A DNA stretch of 64,000 nt, taken from Talpa occidentalis (Eukaryota; Chordata; Mammalia; Eulipotyphla; Talpidae). The notes under the pieces are model-generated. The model ran no database searches and was not told the origin of the DNA. It saw only the letters and a program-made list of their open reading frames with translations. The stretch lies in assembly GCF_014898055.3 (NCBI RefSeq), contig NW_023603184.1, positions 112,024,615-112,088,614 of the forward strand, read 5' to 3'. Below, in pieces: positions 34,969-47,869 of the stretch (its first letter is position 1; each line of letters starts with the position of its first letter). The position numbers and the translations under genes are program-made.

Positions 34969-35921
34969 ATCTGGGGTTGTGAATTTAATAAAATGTGGTA
35001 ATAATAAAAGAGGTGTTAAGGCCTAAAAGTGATGAAGGTGGTGTGTGTATGGGGTGGGCAAATATGAAAGGTGTGGGAAAGAATTAAGATAAAGTAATGT
35101 TTTGCCAAATAGTTTAATGGAGCTAGTTTTTTTCTTGAATTCACTCCAATTTTTGTTACAATTTTTATTTTTATTTAATTTGAAAGTTTCCTTCCAACAT
35201 AGGGATATAATTTCTTTCTCTACATTCCTTTACCCTTTCCCACACATCTTCAGAATATAGATTAGACTTAGGCCATTTATAAATAGTTAGATTTAATCAA
35301 CAAGGTAAACATTTATATAGTAATTATTGCAAATTAGCCACTTTAATGTTAATCATTTCTATTTGTGTTCCTCAGTCTTTGGTTTCTTATGTCTTCAAAG
35401 AAGGTAACTTTACTATCTTCATAAGATGCCAACTTTTTGAGTCATCAACATCAGTTAAAAATAAAGGGGGATCACCTTGAGCTCCAAAAATGCAAATCAA
35501 CTGGAAAAACACCAGCTGGCTTTAATCTTTCAACACTGCAGTTTAGTCTGCCTCATGTCAGCAGGCTAGCAGGTATTCTTTTTATAGAAACAGATCTTAC
35601 CAAATGTTGCTGCTGTTTCTTTTTTGTCAAAAGTGAATTTCTCTCTTGCCCTGATGTATCCAAACATCCAAACACACACACACAGAGGCAGGCAGGGTGG
35701 CAAGATAAGGGAGGGTGGTATCACTTGAACACAAATATGCATATATATATTTGGGCAAATAGTAGCATATTAGTGAAAGGTAAACCTTACTAGCTAGTAG
35801 AGAGGCATTAGATTAAAACCCACTATTCAATTTCATACTAAAATAAGTTAAATGTCCAAATGTGCTTTGCTGCCTTTCAAACAAAATAATGGTAGCAATA
35901 GATTAAATATTAAAGGACAAA

Positions 35922-36047
35922 TAATTTTATATTCTTTCTTCAAGAGAGATTAATGCCTGGTAACATTTATAAAATTTAACCTGAGGTTGTGCTTGAGTTT
36001 AAAAATATGTATCAGTAATTCACTCAGGTATAATCTCAATATATTCT
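35922..36047 (+). repeat. Local direct duplication 3, right copy
   Basis: Second copy of the block at 34843-34968; no element ends or target duplications at its borders. Confidence 0.8.
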
Positions 36048-37240
36048 GATCATTCTCTTTTGTGTCCTTATTTTTAAAGCATATAATAAGTCACTGTCTC
36101 CTTTTCTGTGTCACTGTGTCCCCCCAAAGATACAGAGCTAATATATACAAACCCAAAATAACCATCTATTATAATAAGTAAAGGTTAAAACCATTTATTT
36201 GGTGATTCATACAGCATCATTCATGATTGCTACTGATCAAGTGCTGCAGCTTTATCATTTACATGATAACTTCCACATTCAGTTAAGCTGGATTATGTTC
36301 AAGTAATGTTCCCACACCTAAATTTGGGGAAAAAACTCACTCTAGCTTTTTTCCCATTCAATGGGAACCATATGAAATAAATATTACAGAAACATTAAAC
36401 ATATTGTGCCATCCCTGAGTAAATGTTCCTTTTTTCTATTTATCCTATTATCTATATTTCCTTAGTTTATAACCTAATTGATCACTAATGTCATAACCTG
36501 GATAACAGATCAGATTGCTGCACAGTTTGGTCCATTCCCTCAATCAGCCACAACTGGCTCCTTTTATCCTCTGCTAACTCATGGGGAGTGTTTAGGCTCT
36601 CTGAAACTTTTCATTATATACAAACAGTGGTAGGTGCTTTATGGCATGAGGATCTCTCACTAACTATATGATGTACACCAGCTCTGAGATTAAATCAAGC
36701 CATGAATTTACATATTTATACCTGTATTGTATACCAGACACTGTTTTGAATTCAGTGGAAAACTACGGGAATCCACACAGCATGTGTTTTGTTTTTTTTT
36801 TTTTTTGTCACATTAATTCTAGTTAATGAATCTACTTAATATAAAAGAGCAAAATGTGTTCACATACAAGTTCTCACATGATGCAAGGAAAAAATAATTT
36901 GTAATGTCTGAGTCATTATCTGTGTATATACAACATTTGTTGATATTTCTGATGTGATTTTATTTCAAAAAGAAGAAAATACAAATTGAAAGATAGCCAG
37001 TGTAAATTTCAAGTGGTTTTCATACACCACATAGAAAGAGAACACAAAGAAACAAACCACAATATAAAAATTAGGATTACCTATTTTTAAATTTTTTTCT
37101 AGATTTTTTAATGTATGTAGTATTGTTATTTTGCATTACTTATTATGTTTAATTATAAAATATAACAAACAGGATAATTAATTTGAAAGAGACACCCATG
37201 TTGCTTCCACAGTCAATGTAGATTTACCATGTATGTTTCA

Positions 37241-37689
37241 GATAACTTTTTTAATGAACTGAAACATACATTAGTTATCATTCCTTCATCCTTTTCTTTC
37301 TAACCTTTTCTTCCCAGACCTATCACTTAAAGTAGCAGTTAACTATCCATTACATATTTAAAACTGTCCAACATGCACATGTATTCATAAATGTAAATAT
37401 CATTAGCCAGCTTCTCTGCAACTTTCATATATAATACAACATAGAAACCTGCCCTTTTTATCTGTTCAATTCTTACCCAAATGTTTTACTAATTATGTCT
37501 TTACACATATCTCTATTTAAGTAATATTAAGTGCCTTTTATTTGTACTTTTGTACAATAATATGTGAAAAAAAAGCAGTTTAGTTACTTATTTGCTACTG
37601 ATCAATGATTAATTTGGTTAGCCCCTTTTTAATACCTATACTGCAAGGGGGATTTATATATGACTCCTTGCCTACATGTAAAATAAATC
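37241..37689 (-). mobile_element. Possible old L1 3' region
   Basis: AT-rich sequence of the kind seen in antisense old L1 3' ends (compare 61080-61440), directly before a clearer L1 3' UTR. Weak. Confidence 0.3.
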
Positions 37690-37965
37690 TTTGACCCATG
37701 GTCCTCCAATACAGTCCTTTGCGCCCCCTCCACACATTGCTCCCTACCTTCAAACTCCCATCTGTTAGCCTCAAATCTATAGTCATATTTTTAGGGTTTG
37801 TTTTAATCTGATTTTCTCTGTTACTTCATTTTGTTTTTCTTATATTGCATATGTGAGTGAAATAATCCATTATTTGTTTTTTCCCTTCCCATTTTGCTGA
37901 GTATAATTCCCTCCAATTCCATCCGTGTTGTCACAAATGGCAAGGTAGTATTTAAAATGCCTGTT
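37690..37965 (-). mobile_element. L1 3' untranslated region fragment
   Basis: Antisense L1 3' end: C-rich GCGCCCCCTCCACAC block, CTATAGTCATATTTTTAGGG, GCATATGTGAGTGAAATAAT and TTCCATCCGTGTTGTCACAA. Same arrangement as 17440-17700. Confidence 0.75.
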
Positions 37966-38214
37966 TTGGTCAAATTTAATAGATAGATTTCATCTCACTA
38001 GATCAATGGATCTTTTGAGATTCTTGACTGTGGTTTTGAAGTTCTCTCATTTTCAGCATTGGGAAAACCATTTCTGTTTTTATTTTCCTACTTCTCTGAG
38101 AGACTACAGCTTAGTCATCATGGTGCACTTTTCTTTCAATGTCCACCAATAAATTTTCCAGTATTTTGTTTATATTTCTCTTTCCTTCACATTCAAAGAT
38201 TTTGCTAGCTTAAG

Positions 38215-39010
38215 TTACAATCTATATGCTAATGACTCTCAAATCTCTAGCTTCAGGTCTGCTGTGTATAGTGGATTATTGGAGATAGGTACTTGAAAAT
38301 AACAGTAGTGGCTCAAAATCTAACATGAAAAGATTTAAAAACAGCATCAATGTCTTTTATCATCCTCTTTTCCTCACATCCATTTCCTACCCTGGTGACT
38401 GTCTGCTTATTGTGTTTATTCTACATCCCAGCTTGTTGAATGACTTAACAATTCACCTGATTTACAAGTCAGAAACCTAAAAGTAAATCTTAATCATAGT
38501 TATCTCCTTTATAGCTATATACAGTGAGAAATACTTTCTGATATTTCTGTGTCCTAAATATCCCTTGTTTGGTTCTGAAAAGCACCAGGAGATACAATTA
38601 GATCTTAATTTTTCTCTTGCTTAATGGTAATAGTATCCCAAACTGTATTTTTGCCTGAAATTTGTGACATTTGCCACCTGATTCTATACAAGCTGTTCTC
38701 AAAAATTTCAAATGAATCATGCTACATTTTCTTGACCTGAAATCCTTTCATAATTCAATATCTAGGTCCTTTATTATTACCTCTCTTTGATCCATTTCTC
38801 TACACACATCTTTATTCTAGATGCATTCTATAAAATGCCAGTTCCCTGACCATTCAAAATCTTTGTCTGGACTTATATACATTGTTTACTCTGTTTAAAA
38901 TATTAAATCTGATCCATCCATCTCATTAATTCCTATTATTACAAGACACTTAAAATATCACTATGCTGTAAAGATTACTCTGTAACTTGTACCCAATTTA
39001 CTCAAGCTTC
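38215..39010 (+). mobile_element. Possible L2 LINE remnant
   Basis: Plus-strand segments (ATGCTAATGACTCTCAAATC; TTGACCTGAAATCCTTTC; AAAATGCCAGTTCCCTGACC) fall in L2-like order but are heavily diverged. No frame remains. Confidence 0.35.
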
Positions 39011-39055
39011 TTTATTATTCAAGGTTTTGTAGAGAAACAGAACCTACATGGTAGG

Positions 39056-39082
39056 TCTCTTTCTCTCTCTCTCTCTCTCTTT
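39056..39082. repeat. (TC)n microsatellite
   Basis: Pure CT/TC repeat directly upstream of the SINE's left target duplication. Confidence 0.9.
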
Positions 39083-39090
39083 CTCCTTTT

Positions 39091-39374
39091 ATTTTATTTT
39101 TTTTAAGATTTATTTTTATTTATTTATACAAGCACTGGGTACAGTCAGAAGCGCAGGAAGGTGAGAGAATTCACCAGAGCCAGAGCGGGGAGCAGAGCAG
39201 GCAGAAGGACCAAAGTACACTGCTGAGGGGAGCAGCGGGTGGCAGGAGAGGTCTGCGCACCATGTGGGACTCTCCTCTGGTGGCCAGGGAGCAGCCAGGG
39301 ATTGAACCGGGGCTGCAGAGGCTGCGGGCAGCTTCGCAACCCAGCTCTCAACTGCTGCGCCACCGGGGAGGCCC
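39091..39374 (-). mobile_element. Full-length group A SINE
   Basis: Minus-strand copy with target duplication TTCTCCTTTT at 39081-39090 and 39375-39384. Head, B box complement (GGGATTGAACCGG) and body are all intact. Confidence 0.95.
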
Positions 39375-39384
39375 TTCTCCTTTT

Positions 39385-40369
39385 AAATAAAAAAAATCTG
39401 TTAGCCTAGCATAATAATAAAATAATATAGAAAGATATATAATGAAAAGCAAGAATCTTCTCTTCTTTCCTTCCAGTCTTCTTGGTCCAACTTCCTCAGA
39501 AAATTTTACTCTTTTCTGCTTGTAGTACCTTTGGTAGTTAATGATATATTATAAGCAATGTTTTATATAACTATTTCTTATTTCATCAGCTTTATCTGTG
39601 ATCTCCATGCTTTCACAGTTAGACCATTCCCAATAAAATTGGTCTGTCTCCAAAAGTAATTTTAGAATCCTATAATTTTAATTTGTAATAAAAGCAATAT
39701 GCTTCAGCTTTTAAGGCTGCTGTGATTATCTATTTTATAAGATGAAGATATTTATGGCTTTGTCCTTATATCTGTACCTTTCTCTTCTTCATATGTCTCT
39801 ACATCTGTCATAAGTATTATTGTCACATTGACACATTTTGATAGTCTTCATTTTTCTTCAAGCATAAAAACTGTGTGTAGTACTTTCCATATAATATATT
39901 GTATACCTACATGGCGAGCCATCCCAGAAGTTATATTCTGTTTGTGACATAGCTTCAAAAGTCACATAGCATTCCTTCTGCTATGTTCTATTCATAAATA
40001 GTGGGTCATTAAGCCTGACCCACTTTCAAAGAAACACAAAATATTCACCAACTTTTGAAGGGGGAATAAAAGAACTACAGGTGTATTTTTAAGCCTCTCC
40101 AGCTTTTTTACCATATTATGAGAGTTTCATTCTATTATAATATTTCAAATTGTAGCATAGTAATAAACCTTTTTTTTTCTATTTTCATTTCATCATGTCT
40201 TTTATGATAGGCTTAACATATGAGAAAGAAGGGCAGTTGCTATTGGACAGTCCATGCTCCTCTCCTAAATATCGTTTCCTGCATCTTGCAAGGCTGGTTC
40301 TTCCAGTTTCCTAACCAACAAGCAGAGTCTTTTGACATTCCTTTTTTTTTCAATTGAGGTAACATGGAT
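39385..40369. other. Unique AT-rich sequence
   Basis: No gene or clear repeat. Confidence 0.4.
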
Positions 40370-40640
40370 TTTCATTGTGTTTTAGAAGTACAGGATCTCC
40401 CCATGCAGGTGTTTTTACTACACTGCACCCACCACAAAGACACCCAGAGGACAGCACCGTAGTCTGTTTTGCTCCTTCCCTACCATACTCTTGCCCCTTC
40501 CCTCCCCCTACTCTCTGAATGCCTCAGTTCTATAGTCAGCTTTATAGGGCCAGTTCTTAGTTTGTCTTTTTTGAACCCTTTGTTTGATTTCTCTATACTC
40601 CACGTGTAAGTTGACACTACTCTTGAATCCATGTTATCTT
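40370..40640 (-). mobile_element. Old L1 3' untranslated region-like fragment
   Basis: Antisense C-rich block (CTTGCCCCTTCCCTCCCCCT), then TTCTATAGTCAGCTTTATAG and TTTCTCTATACTCCACGTGT, in the same order as the other L1 3' ends in the window. Confidence 0.55.
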
Positions 40641-40699
40641 ACTTTGAGCCTTCTCTCAAAATGTAAGTAGATAACCAGGTATACTACTTAAACTATGAG

Positions 40700-42060
40700 C
40701 ATTGGGGGAATATTTTCTCTCACCATTCTCTTTTAGGGCCATTCCTGAGTGTGTTTTTAATGCAGGAGTTATCCATTTTTAGTCTGAGGTATACACCAAG
40801 CCCACACATCCATATGTTTTATTCTCCCTATCAGCTAATTACAAGATGTTGCCTTTTATGTGACTTCTAAAGTTGTCAGTATAACAATGGTGGTAAAATG
40901 TGATTTGTGTCAGTTTAGTTTAGATTATTTATGACCAGTAGATACAGGTGGGCAAAATACTGAAATTGACATCTACAATTCAGGATGGTTTGTTATTGGG
41001 GCCACTTTATCTTAAGGTGTAACAAGTTTAGCAGTGTCTAGTTCCTTTGAATTTCCTTAGACAGAAATACAGTATTTAGTGAGACCTTTTATATGCTGAG
41101 AGCTGCTTTGTGAATGAAGTGAAGATTTTTTTTTGCTATAGAGAGCATTGCTTCCGGTGTGTGTGCTTTAAATTTCTTCCTGGAACGAGCCAGAACACAC
41201 ACATTGTCTCCTTTCCCACAAATACCTTTGGTAACCTGGGATTTGTCATGTCACATGCCATAAGTATCAGATTTCTTGTACCTCAATCTGGACCTGCTGG
41301 AGGACTCTTCCTAGAGTATCTTTTTTTCCAAATAAATGGACCATCCCTAAGCTCATATAAATAGCTCATCCCTAAGAATAGAATATGCAGTCATCATATG
41401 CAGCCTAATAATATTAGGCTTCTTTTATTTTTTTATATGTAAAAGTGTTATAAGTTGTTCCTTTACTTTGTGGAAAGTGTTATAGCATGTCTCAGACCAC
41501 TAGGACGTTTAGGGTAAACCTTCCATCAGTTGGGGCACATTAGTTTTACCAAGGCATTGATAGTGCTTACACTGGTCATGGTGCTTATCAGATCCTGCTA
41601 ACAAGTATCAATATAGTGGAACAGTATGATAGTCTGTGATTTTATCATCTGCATTGTTGCTGGGAAGTCCAATTCCAATACTGTATCTCCTACTCTCAAT
41701 TCTAGCTTCTAAATGGCAACCATTATAGAGCTTCTCAGTGATGATGGCACACCATTATCTCCCATTCCCCTAATTCTACCAGACTATTCCTTATTACCTT
41801 GCTAAGCAAATATATTCCAGGTCCCTCAAAAGAAGTGGTTGCTCTGTTTATTGGCCTTAAGTAGTAAAGCAATATTTTCTTATTCAATGCTCTTAGCCTT
41901 TTTAGCAGTTTTTGGCTTTGTTGCCTAATTTGTTGTAGGCTATTGCTTTTATGATCTTCCTCAGTTTTCCCAAAGACCTGAGTCAAGGCTCTTACCTTGT
42001 ATTAAGGGAGAATGAATACCCCCATATCAATATATCCAATTTGGTGAGGCTTTAGGATAA
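40700..42060. other. Unclassified sequence, possible old LTR-element interior
   Basis: About 1.3 kb with more even base composition than its surroundings and a minus-strand frame of 83 codons at 41735-41986, rich in Q, K, L and R. It may be an old retroelement interior, but I recognise no catalytic motif and cannot name a family. Also contains a small local repeat, CTCATCCCTAAG-like, at about 41340-41380. Confidence 0.25.
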
Positions 42061-42456
42061 ATGCAGAAAATGTTATAAAATACACATTTAGTAAATAAGA
42101 CATAGAACTTTGTAGGTTATTGACTGTAAGAAAATGTTTTTAGTACATATTACTAAAAATGATAAATTACATAATTGCTTGAAGAAAGTTTACATAAATT
42201 ATATATATATTAGTTCTCTTAATTATATAGTTTAATAAAAATGGCTTTTCATTCTAATTTTGGGCTGTTTTTTAATTATGTATACTATAAATTTAGTATT
42301 ATATACTAAGTGAAATTAATATTTTCTCTCTCATTCCCATTCATATGAAGATTCCTCTGCATTCAATATGAGAAGTAGTTCTTCTGCTCAAAACTTAAAC
42401 ACCCATCAAGCTGAGGAGATCGTATTGAATTGGTCATTATCACCTATTTGTAGATA
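42061..42456. other. Unique AT-rich sequence
   Basis: Nothing recognised. Confidence 0.4.
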
Positions 42457-42719
42457 TGGCCTCCCTGGTAGTGCAGGGGTTAAAGTCTCAGTACTATCAA
42501 GCTATGGCCAACCACTGCAGCATGAGTTTGATACCCAGCCAAGGAGCTGACCCATATGGCACAGCAGACCTCTCCTGTCTCACCTGCTGCTTCCCTCAGC
42601 AGTGTATTTCAGTAGATCTGCCTGTTCTCCCCACTCTGTCTCTGGTGAATCCTTTCACCCCCTTCCTCTGACCTACACGCCAGTTCTTATATGCATAAAT
42701 AAAAATAAATCTTAAAAAA
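42457..42719 (+). mobile_element. Group B SINE, diverged
   Basis: Plus-strand copy: GGCCTCCCTGGTAGTGCAGG head, decayed B box (GTTTGATACCC), body TCAGCAGTGTATTTCAGTAG and ATGCATAAATAAAAATAAATC tail. Flanks TAGATAT and TAGGATGT are a doubtful target duplication. Confidence 0.85.
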
Positions 42720-43899
42720 TAGGATGTCTGAGTTTTGCAAATCTGAACGAAATATACAACTTCCCTGATAGTGTAATTTAAATTATATATTGACAATAAA
42801 GACTCCAGGGTATAGACTATTTCTATTCAATTTGATAAGTGTCCTTTAATGTTGAGACCATTGTTTAATTACCAAAGATCCATTCACTAATGCATGGCTG
42901 GGTAATGGTTCAGATAATGGAGTCAAGGATTATGTGTAACCAAGAAGATTATGTTTGTCCTCCTGATGTTTAATTATGGCAGGGTACCAATTTCTTTAAT
43001 TATATTGCCATACTAACAACCAGGTACTTAGGTAGCCATCATTAACTATTGAATTGTTTACTACTATTCTCATAGGAACTTAGGAAAACAGTGGGTGACT
43101 GGAAGCCAATTAAAGAAATGGAAATAAATTAGAATGGAAGTCAAATTGCTTCCATATGGAAGCGTATGGCTATAAGTTTCAAATAATGGAGATTAATTGT
43201 CCTAAATCTTAGTATTTTTTTATCTGTTTTCCTTCTTACAACATTAATAGTGCTATGTAATTAATACTCCAGATGCAATGCATTTAAGATGCTTTACTTT
43301 GCTAATAAACACAAGTAAATATTTTGTGTGAGAATATAAAGAATTACAGATAAGTTTGCTTACCAGGAGCAGAAGCTACTGGGACCAGGAACTAGTAGGA
43401 ACACTGCATGGTAATTTTGATGGATTGCTGGAGTCGGTGTCTGAGAAAAGCTCCTAGAGACTGCAGTGTTAGTGAGCCCCCCACACTTTCATGGGTCATT
43501 CTCCAATCAACCCTTCCAGTTTCTTGTCGTGAGAATCTGAGAAAAATTCCCTGTGGCTCTTGTGTAAGAAGAGGGAAACCAATTTTAATATTTTATGCCA
43601 GAATCTCAGTAAAAGTTCCTACTTTTTGACAAAATTTGCCAGAACTAAATTCTGAACTTTAGTCTCAGAAGGGAAATGGAATATTCCTCAGTCTATCTTC
43701 ATCTTTTCTTTTAGTCTTACATAAGTAGTATATGACATAGTCAATAGGAGTCAGACCTTCAAGGAATTGTATCAGGAACACTGGAAGCAGGAGTAGGATG
43801 CAGGGGAAAGTGAGCTATATAACCAGAGAAACACTTGTGAAGGTCACAGCCTTGAGTTGCAGACCTATCAAAAAACTGAAATTTAATCAGAAATTTGTA
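42720..43899. other. Unique sequence, no gene
   Basis: A 73-codon frame at 43408-43629 has some Cys residues but no domain I recognise; 43340-43900 may be the start of the L1 listed next. Confidence 0.35.
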
Positions 43900-44520
43900 G
43901 AGCGTTCACCCTCTCCTAAACTTTGCCGCTATACCCACTGGGCTCTAATGTAACAGCAGTGCATTCTAGATGACAGGACTGCAAGAAACAGAATCTCTCT
44001 AAGGAAAATCCATAGGAGAATCCAAAGTCAAGAGTAAAGGGAAAAGTAAGGGCACTAAAGGAATTAGAAGTCTCTGAAAACTATAACTAGAGCAAACATT
44101 ATATACAGTTCAATTCCTAGCCAGATTAGTATCAATCTTCACACTAAATCCTATTTAACTCAGTATCTATTATCCAATACTTGTCTGGCTTTCAACAAAA
44201 AAATTATAAGTCATGTCAAAAGGCAAGAAAAAACACACTCTGAAGAGACAAAGCAAGCATTGGAACCAGAATTAGATATGACACAAATGCTAGAATTATC
44301 AGACAGGTCATTTAAAATTACTATAATTAATATGTTAAGGGCTCTAATGGAAAAAGTAGACAACACACAAGAACAGAGGGGTGATGATAGCACTGAGAGG
44401 GAAATCTTAAGAAAATATCAAAGGGAAATGCTAGAAATGAAAAACACAGAAAAAAAAATGTCTTTGATGAATCAGTCAATGGATTCAGCACAGCCAAGGA
44501 GCAAGTAAGTTAACTTGGAA
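43900..44520 (+). mobile_element. L1 5' region with ORF1-like remnant
   Basis: Plus strand. 44260-44508 is an open frame of 82 residues reading ELSDRSFKITIINMLRALME and EILRKYQREMLEMKNTEKKM, the coiled-coil part of L1 ORF1. 43900-44210 resembles an old L1 5' untranslated region. No ORF2 follows, so it is truncated. Confidence 0.7.
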
Positions 44521-44757
44521 ATAAGTCAACAAAGCCCTCCAAAATAAAATTCAAGACTAAAAGAAATAAACAATAACAAGATAATATATTAGAAATGTGG
44601 GACAATACAAAAAGGGCAAACATTTCATTGGAATACCAATAGGAAAAGAAAAATTAAATGGAGCAAAACAAATAATGGAAGTAGAAATGGTTGAGGACTT
44701 TGTATAATTAATGACAGTTAACAAATTACAGATTTAGCTCAGAGAACATCAAGGAGA

Positions 44758-44798
44758 ATACACACACACACACACACCCCCACACACACACACCCCCG
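44758..44798. repeat. (CA)n microsatellite with C interruptions
   Basis: CA repeat broken twice by CCCC runs. Confidence 0.9.
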
Positions 44799-45689
44799 TT
44801 AAAAAGAGAATCTTAAAAAGAAATTGACAGTTCTAAATATAATATTAAGGAACATTTTTTTACACTCTCAAAATATGTTTTGCTAATTGATATCATAAAT
44901 TGCAGATGTAAATATGTATCTTTATTTCTGTGACTAGAAAATGCAAATATGTTTGTAAATTCGTATTCATAAAAAAATAAATGTAATACAGTAAACTTGA
45001 AATTATAGTTTATACTTGTAGTTTACAGATTTTCCTAAAGAAACAATGCTGTCAAAGTAGTGCTTGAGAGGTGTGTCAACAGGTGGGAGCCCTGAGTATG
45101 CTATTCATGTTATTCAAATCCAGCTTTTCTTTATGAACAATATATCATGATTATTTAAAAATTATTTATACCCATATATATGAGTACATGTGTTTCAGTG
45201 CAATTAGAATATGGATAGACATAACTAATTTTAAAATTTAAAATTTTATTCATGCTGATATTTACTGATACCAATTTGACTGTGTAGAAATCAAAAAAGT
45301 TGTGTCATTATAAACATCTTCCCTCATGAATAGGGTTAACAAGTTACCAAGCTTATCAATATCTAAATTTATTATTTTTCACCCAAATAATGATCATTTT
45401 TCATTTTCTTAATTTGTAATCATTAAATATCGGTATTATTGTACTCATTCTTCAAGCCATTCAATAATTTATAAATTCTAAAATTGCTGTCTCCAAAATG
45501 CTACCACTAAAATGAAATTTGAAAATTTGAAGCTAAACTTTTCTTTCTTTCCTTGGTTTATCCAAATAATTTTCCTGTTGTGTAGATGACAGTCTTTTTT
45601 TTTTTTTTTTTTGATTTTTCACTGAAAATGTAATACTTATGCCTAAACGCATTCTGTAGCTCACACTTACAGAATCCATTAAGTTCTCA
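44799..45689. other. Unique AT-rich sequence
   Basis: No gene or repeat, apart from a T-run at about 45596-45612. Confidence 0.4.
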
Positions 45690-45775
45690 CCTAGTATATG
45701 GGTTGTTGTGAGGCTTGGATATTTTCAGTGCAGGCAAGTACTTTAAGTCCTAGTAGATCCTTAAAATAATGAAAC
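45690..45775 (+). mobile_element. MIR SINE 3' fragment
   Basis: GGGTTGTTGTGAGGCTTGGA followed by a CAAGTACTTTAAGTCCTAGT stretch matches the 3' half of MIR. Confidence 0.5.
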
Positions 45776-47089
45776 TAGTGTGAAGAAAATACATTCGTGT
45801 CTTTCTATTTTTATTTTCTTTCTTCAGACAGCTATATTAAAATGCATTCTCTCTTCTATACAAGACAAAATATGTTATTCAGACTTGAAATTTGGCTAAT
45901 ATCTTTCTGTAACAATAAATAAGTTCTTTCCAATACCAACATACAACATAAACCTGTATACCCCCAAATATATGGAAAGAAATAATCTTTTTTTCCTGTA
46001 TAAGTTGAAGATTAAGGCAATACAATATGATTACAATAAATCAGCTTTCAGTAAGAAAACTCCCTAAATATATAACAAAACAGTAAAATATAAGCAAATT
46101 GTTACATTTTTTAATAATTAAAATGCTTCAGAAATTCTGTGGAATAGGCAAATAATTTAGTAAAAATATGTAGTGAAAACACAATACTAAGCTTATAGAA
46201 AGATTATATTTCATTTACATGATTGAAGATAATGCTTCTTCAAAAAATAGTATTGGTTCAAATGACTTGATTTTTATTGGATTGTTAACTATATCAAGAT
46301 TTTATCTCTTGTTCTTACCAGAAAGGAAAATCTGAATACATTAATGAAACAAAACCATTAAATATTATAAAATGCAAGTTATATTTTTATAATTTGAAAT
46401 AACTTTATGTGTGTTTGCATATCTAAATGAATATATATAAGAGAAAAGAACCATATGGTAAAAGTTGTCACCGTGTCTTTTACTTTTTTACTGAGATAAC
46501 ATTCTCACATGACAGCAAATTCTGAGTTTGGTGGTGACTTTGTCTCCTCCTTCTTCCTTAGAATTTTGGCTTTTGTCCTCATGATTGTCATTCTTGACAA
46601 TATCGTTACTCCAATCTAAACATTATATCCATAGTTCAAACAGGAAAAAAGACAATAAAGGGGGAAGAATGGATTTTTCATCATAAGGTATTCCCTTTTA
46701 TTTGTGTGTGAATTAAAGTCCTTAGTACTTAGTGCTAGATTTTTCTTCATTCTCCTTAACTTGTCAGGATCATCTGTGCACAACTGGGCCATTGGTGGCC
46801 CAGGGGATACAGATTCTATAACTAGTTTGCACTAAGCATACACATAAACCCTTCTGTTTTTAAGAACAAGTAATAACTCTGTGTACCACGCAGCGCGGGG
46901 TTTCTGTTGGCAGGAAAGCAAGGAGATGGTTTTGGAGATAGTGAACAGATTCTTCCTCAGGTCCCTTTTATAATTTCAAGTGATTGCCATATTCTCTAAT
47001 GAGATTATAAATAAACTTGAAAGAAAACCGTATCATAATTTTTTATGTGTCAGACCCCATAACATAAAGAATATTTTACTTTGTTTATT
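45776..47089. other. Unique AT-rich sequence
   Basis: No gene. A short CpG-bearing GC-richer spot, CCACGCAGCGCGGGG, is at about 46888-46902. Confidence 0.35.
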
Positions 47090-47270
47090 AATTCTATTCT
47101 CCTAGGTTATATCATTTGATCTTTATAACACCCCTGTGAGGTAAACATTGGAGCTTGTAGCCTCATTTTCCATGTGAGGAACTTGAAGAAAGAGGTTAGG
47201 GGCTTTGCTACAAATAGCAGAATAAAAACTTGACTTAATTCTCATCTCTTGATATCACACTGCCTTCCTT
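47090..47270 (-). mobile_element. MIR SINE remnant
   Basis: Antisense MIR, one of the clearest here: ACACCCCTGTGAGGTAAACA, CCTCATTTTCCATGTGAGGA, then AGAGGTTAGGGGCTTTGCTA in canonical order. Confidence 0.8.
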
Positions 47271-47869
47271 CCATTGTAGGGTCTGAGAAAAGACATTGGC
47301 TGAAGATTAAATGACAAAATTGGTACCTTGAGATAAAAAGAAGCCATGAACTAAGGAGCTGACTAGATAAATGAGTGCCTCCAAGAGCTAGTAGTAGTGC
47401 TGTGAGGGGATTCCCAGTGTGAGTTGGATCAAGGGCAAGGTCTGGAGCTTAGCTATCCATATGGCAATGGACTTCTATGGTCAGAGTATATAGGTACACT
47501 CCAGAGCTAGACACCTGTCCAGCACAGAGCAGACACAAACATTGTTCTAATTGGTGACTTAAGACTTGACAGATTATAGACAGGTGGACAGAGAGCCAGG
47601 GAAATAAGGTAGAGCTGTATGGGAGTGGGTGGTTCGGTAACATGTCTTACTGTATCTTTTATTTTAAAGGAGCTTTTTAGAGACCTAAATGAATGTGATA
47701 TGACAGCTTCTCACCATCAATTCTAATAAAATGTTAACTCAAAATGTATAGGAAAATGAAAACATAATTATAAGGAAATATGAAGAAATTTATTGATTTT
47801 TAAAAAGCAAAGCACAATGTAATAGAAAACCAATATGTTGTAATCATGACAATGTTCCTTAGTGATCTC
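47271..47869. other. Unique sequence
   Basis: No gene or clear repeat. Confidence 0.35.

Larger units (their letters stand above)
31991..37240. other. Very AT-rich stretch, few repeats, no gene
   Basis: No SINE and no clear L1 for over 5 kb. It contains a weak MIR (32655-32815), a diverged local duplication (34843-34968 and 35922-36047) and a T-run near 36790-36806. The 118-codon frame at 35437-35793 has no known domain and contains a CA run, so I do not call it. Possible deep intron or intergenic desert. Confidence 0.4.

Noticed and set aside
35437..35793. 118-codon open frame in repeat-poor DNA
   Set aside because: It includes a CA run and a Cys/Phe-rich low-complexity stretch. No family resemblance and no supporting splice or start context.
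41735..41986. 83-codon minus-strand frame as a retroviral gene remnant
   Set aside because: No catalytic or structural motif recognised. Kept only as a low-confidence unclassified region.
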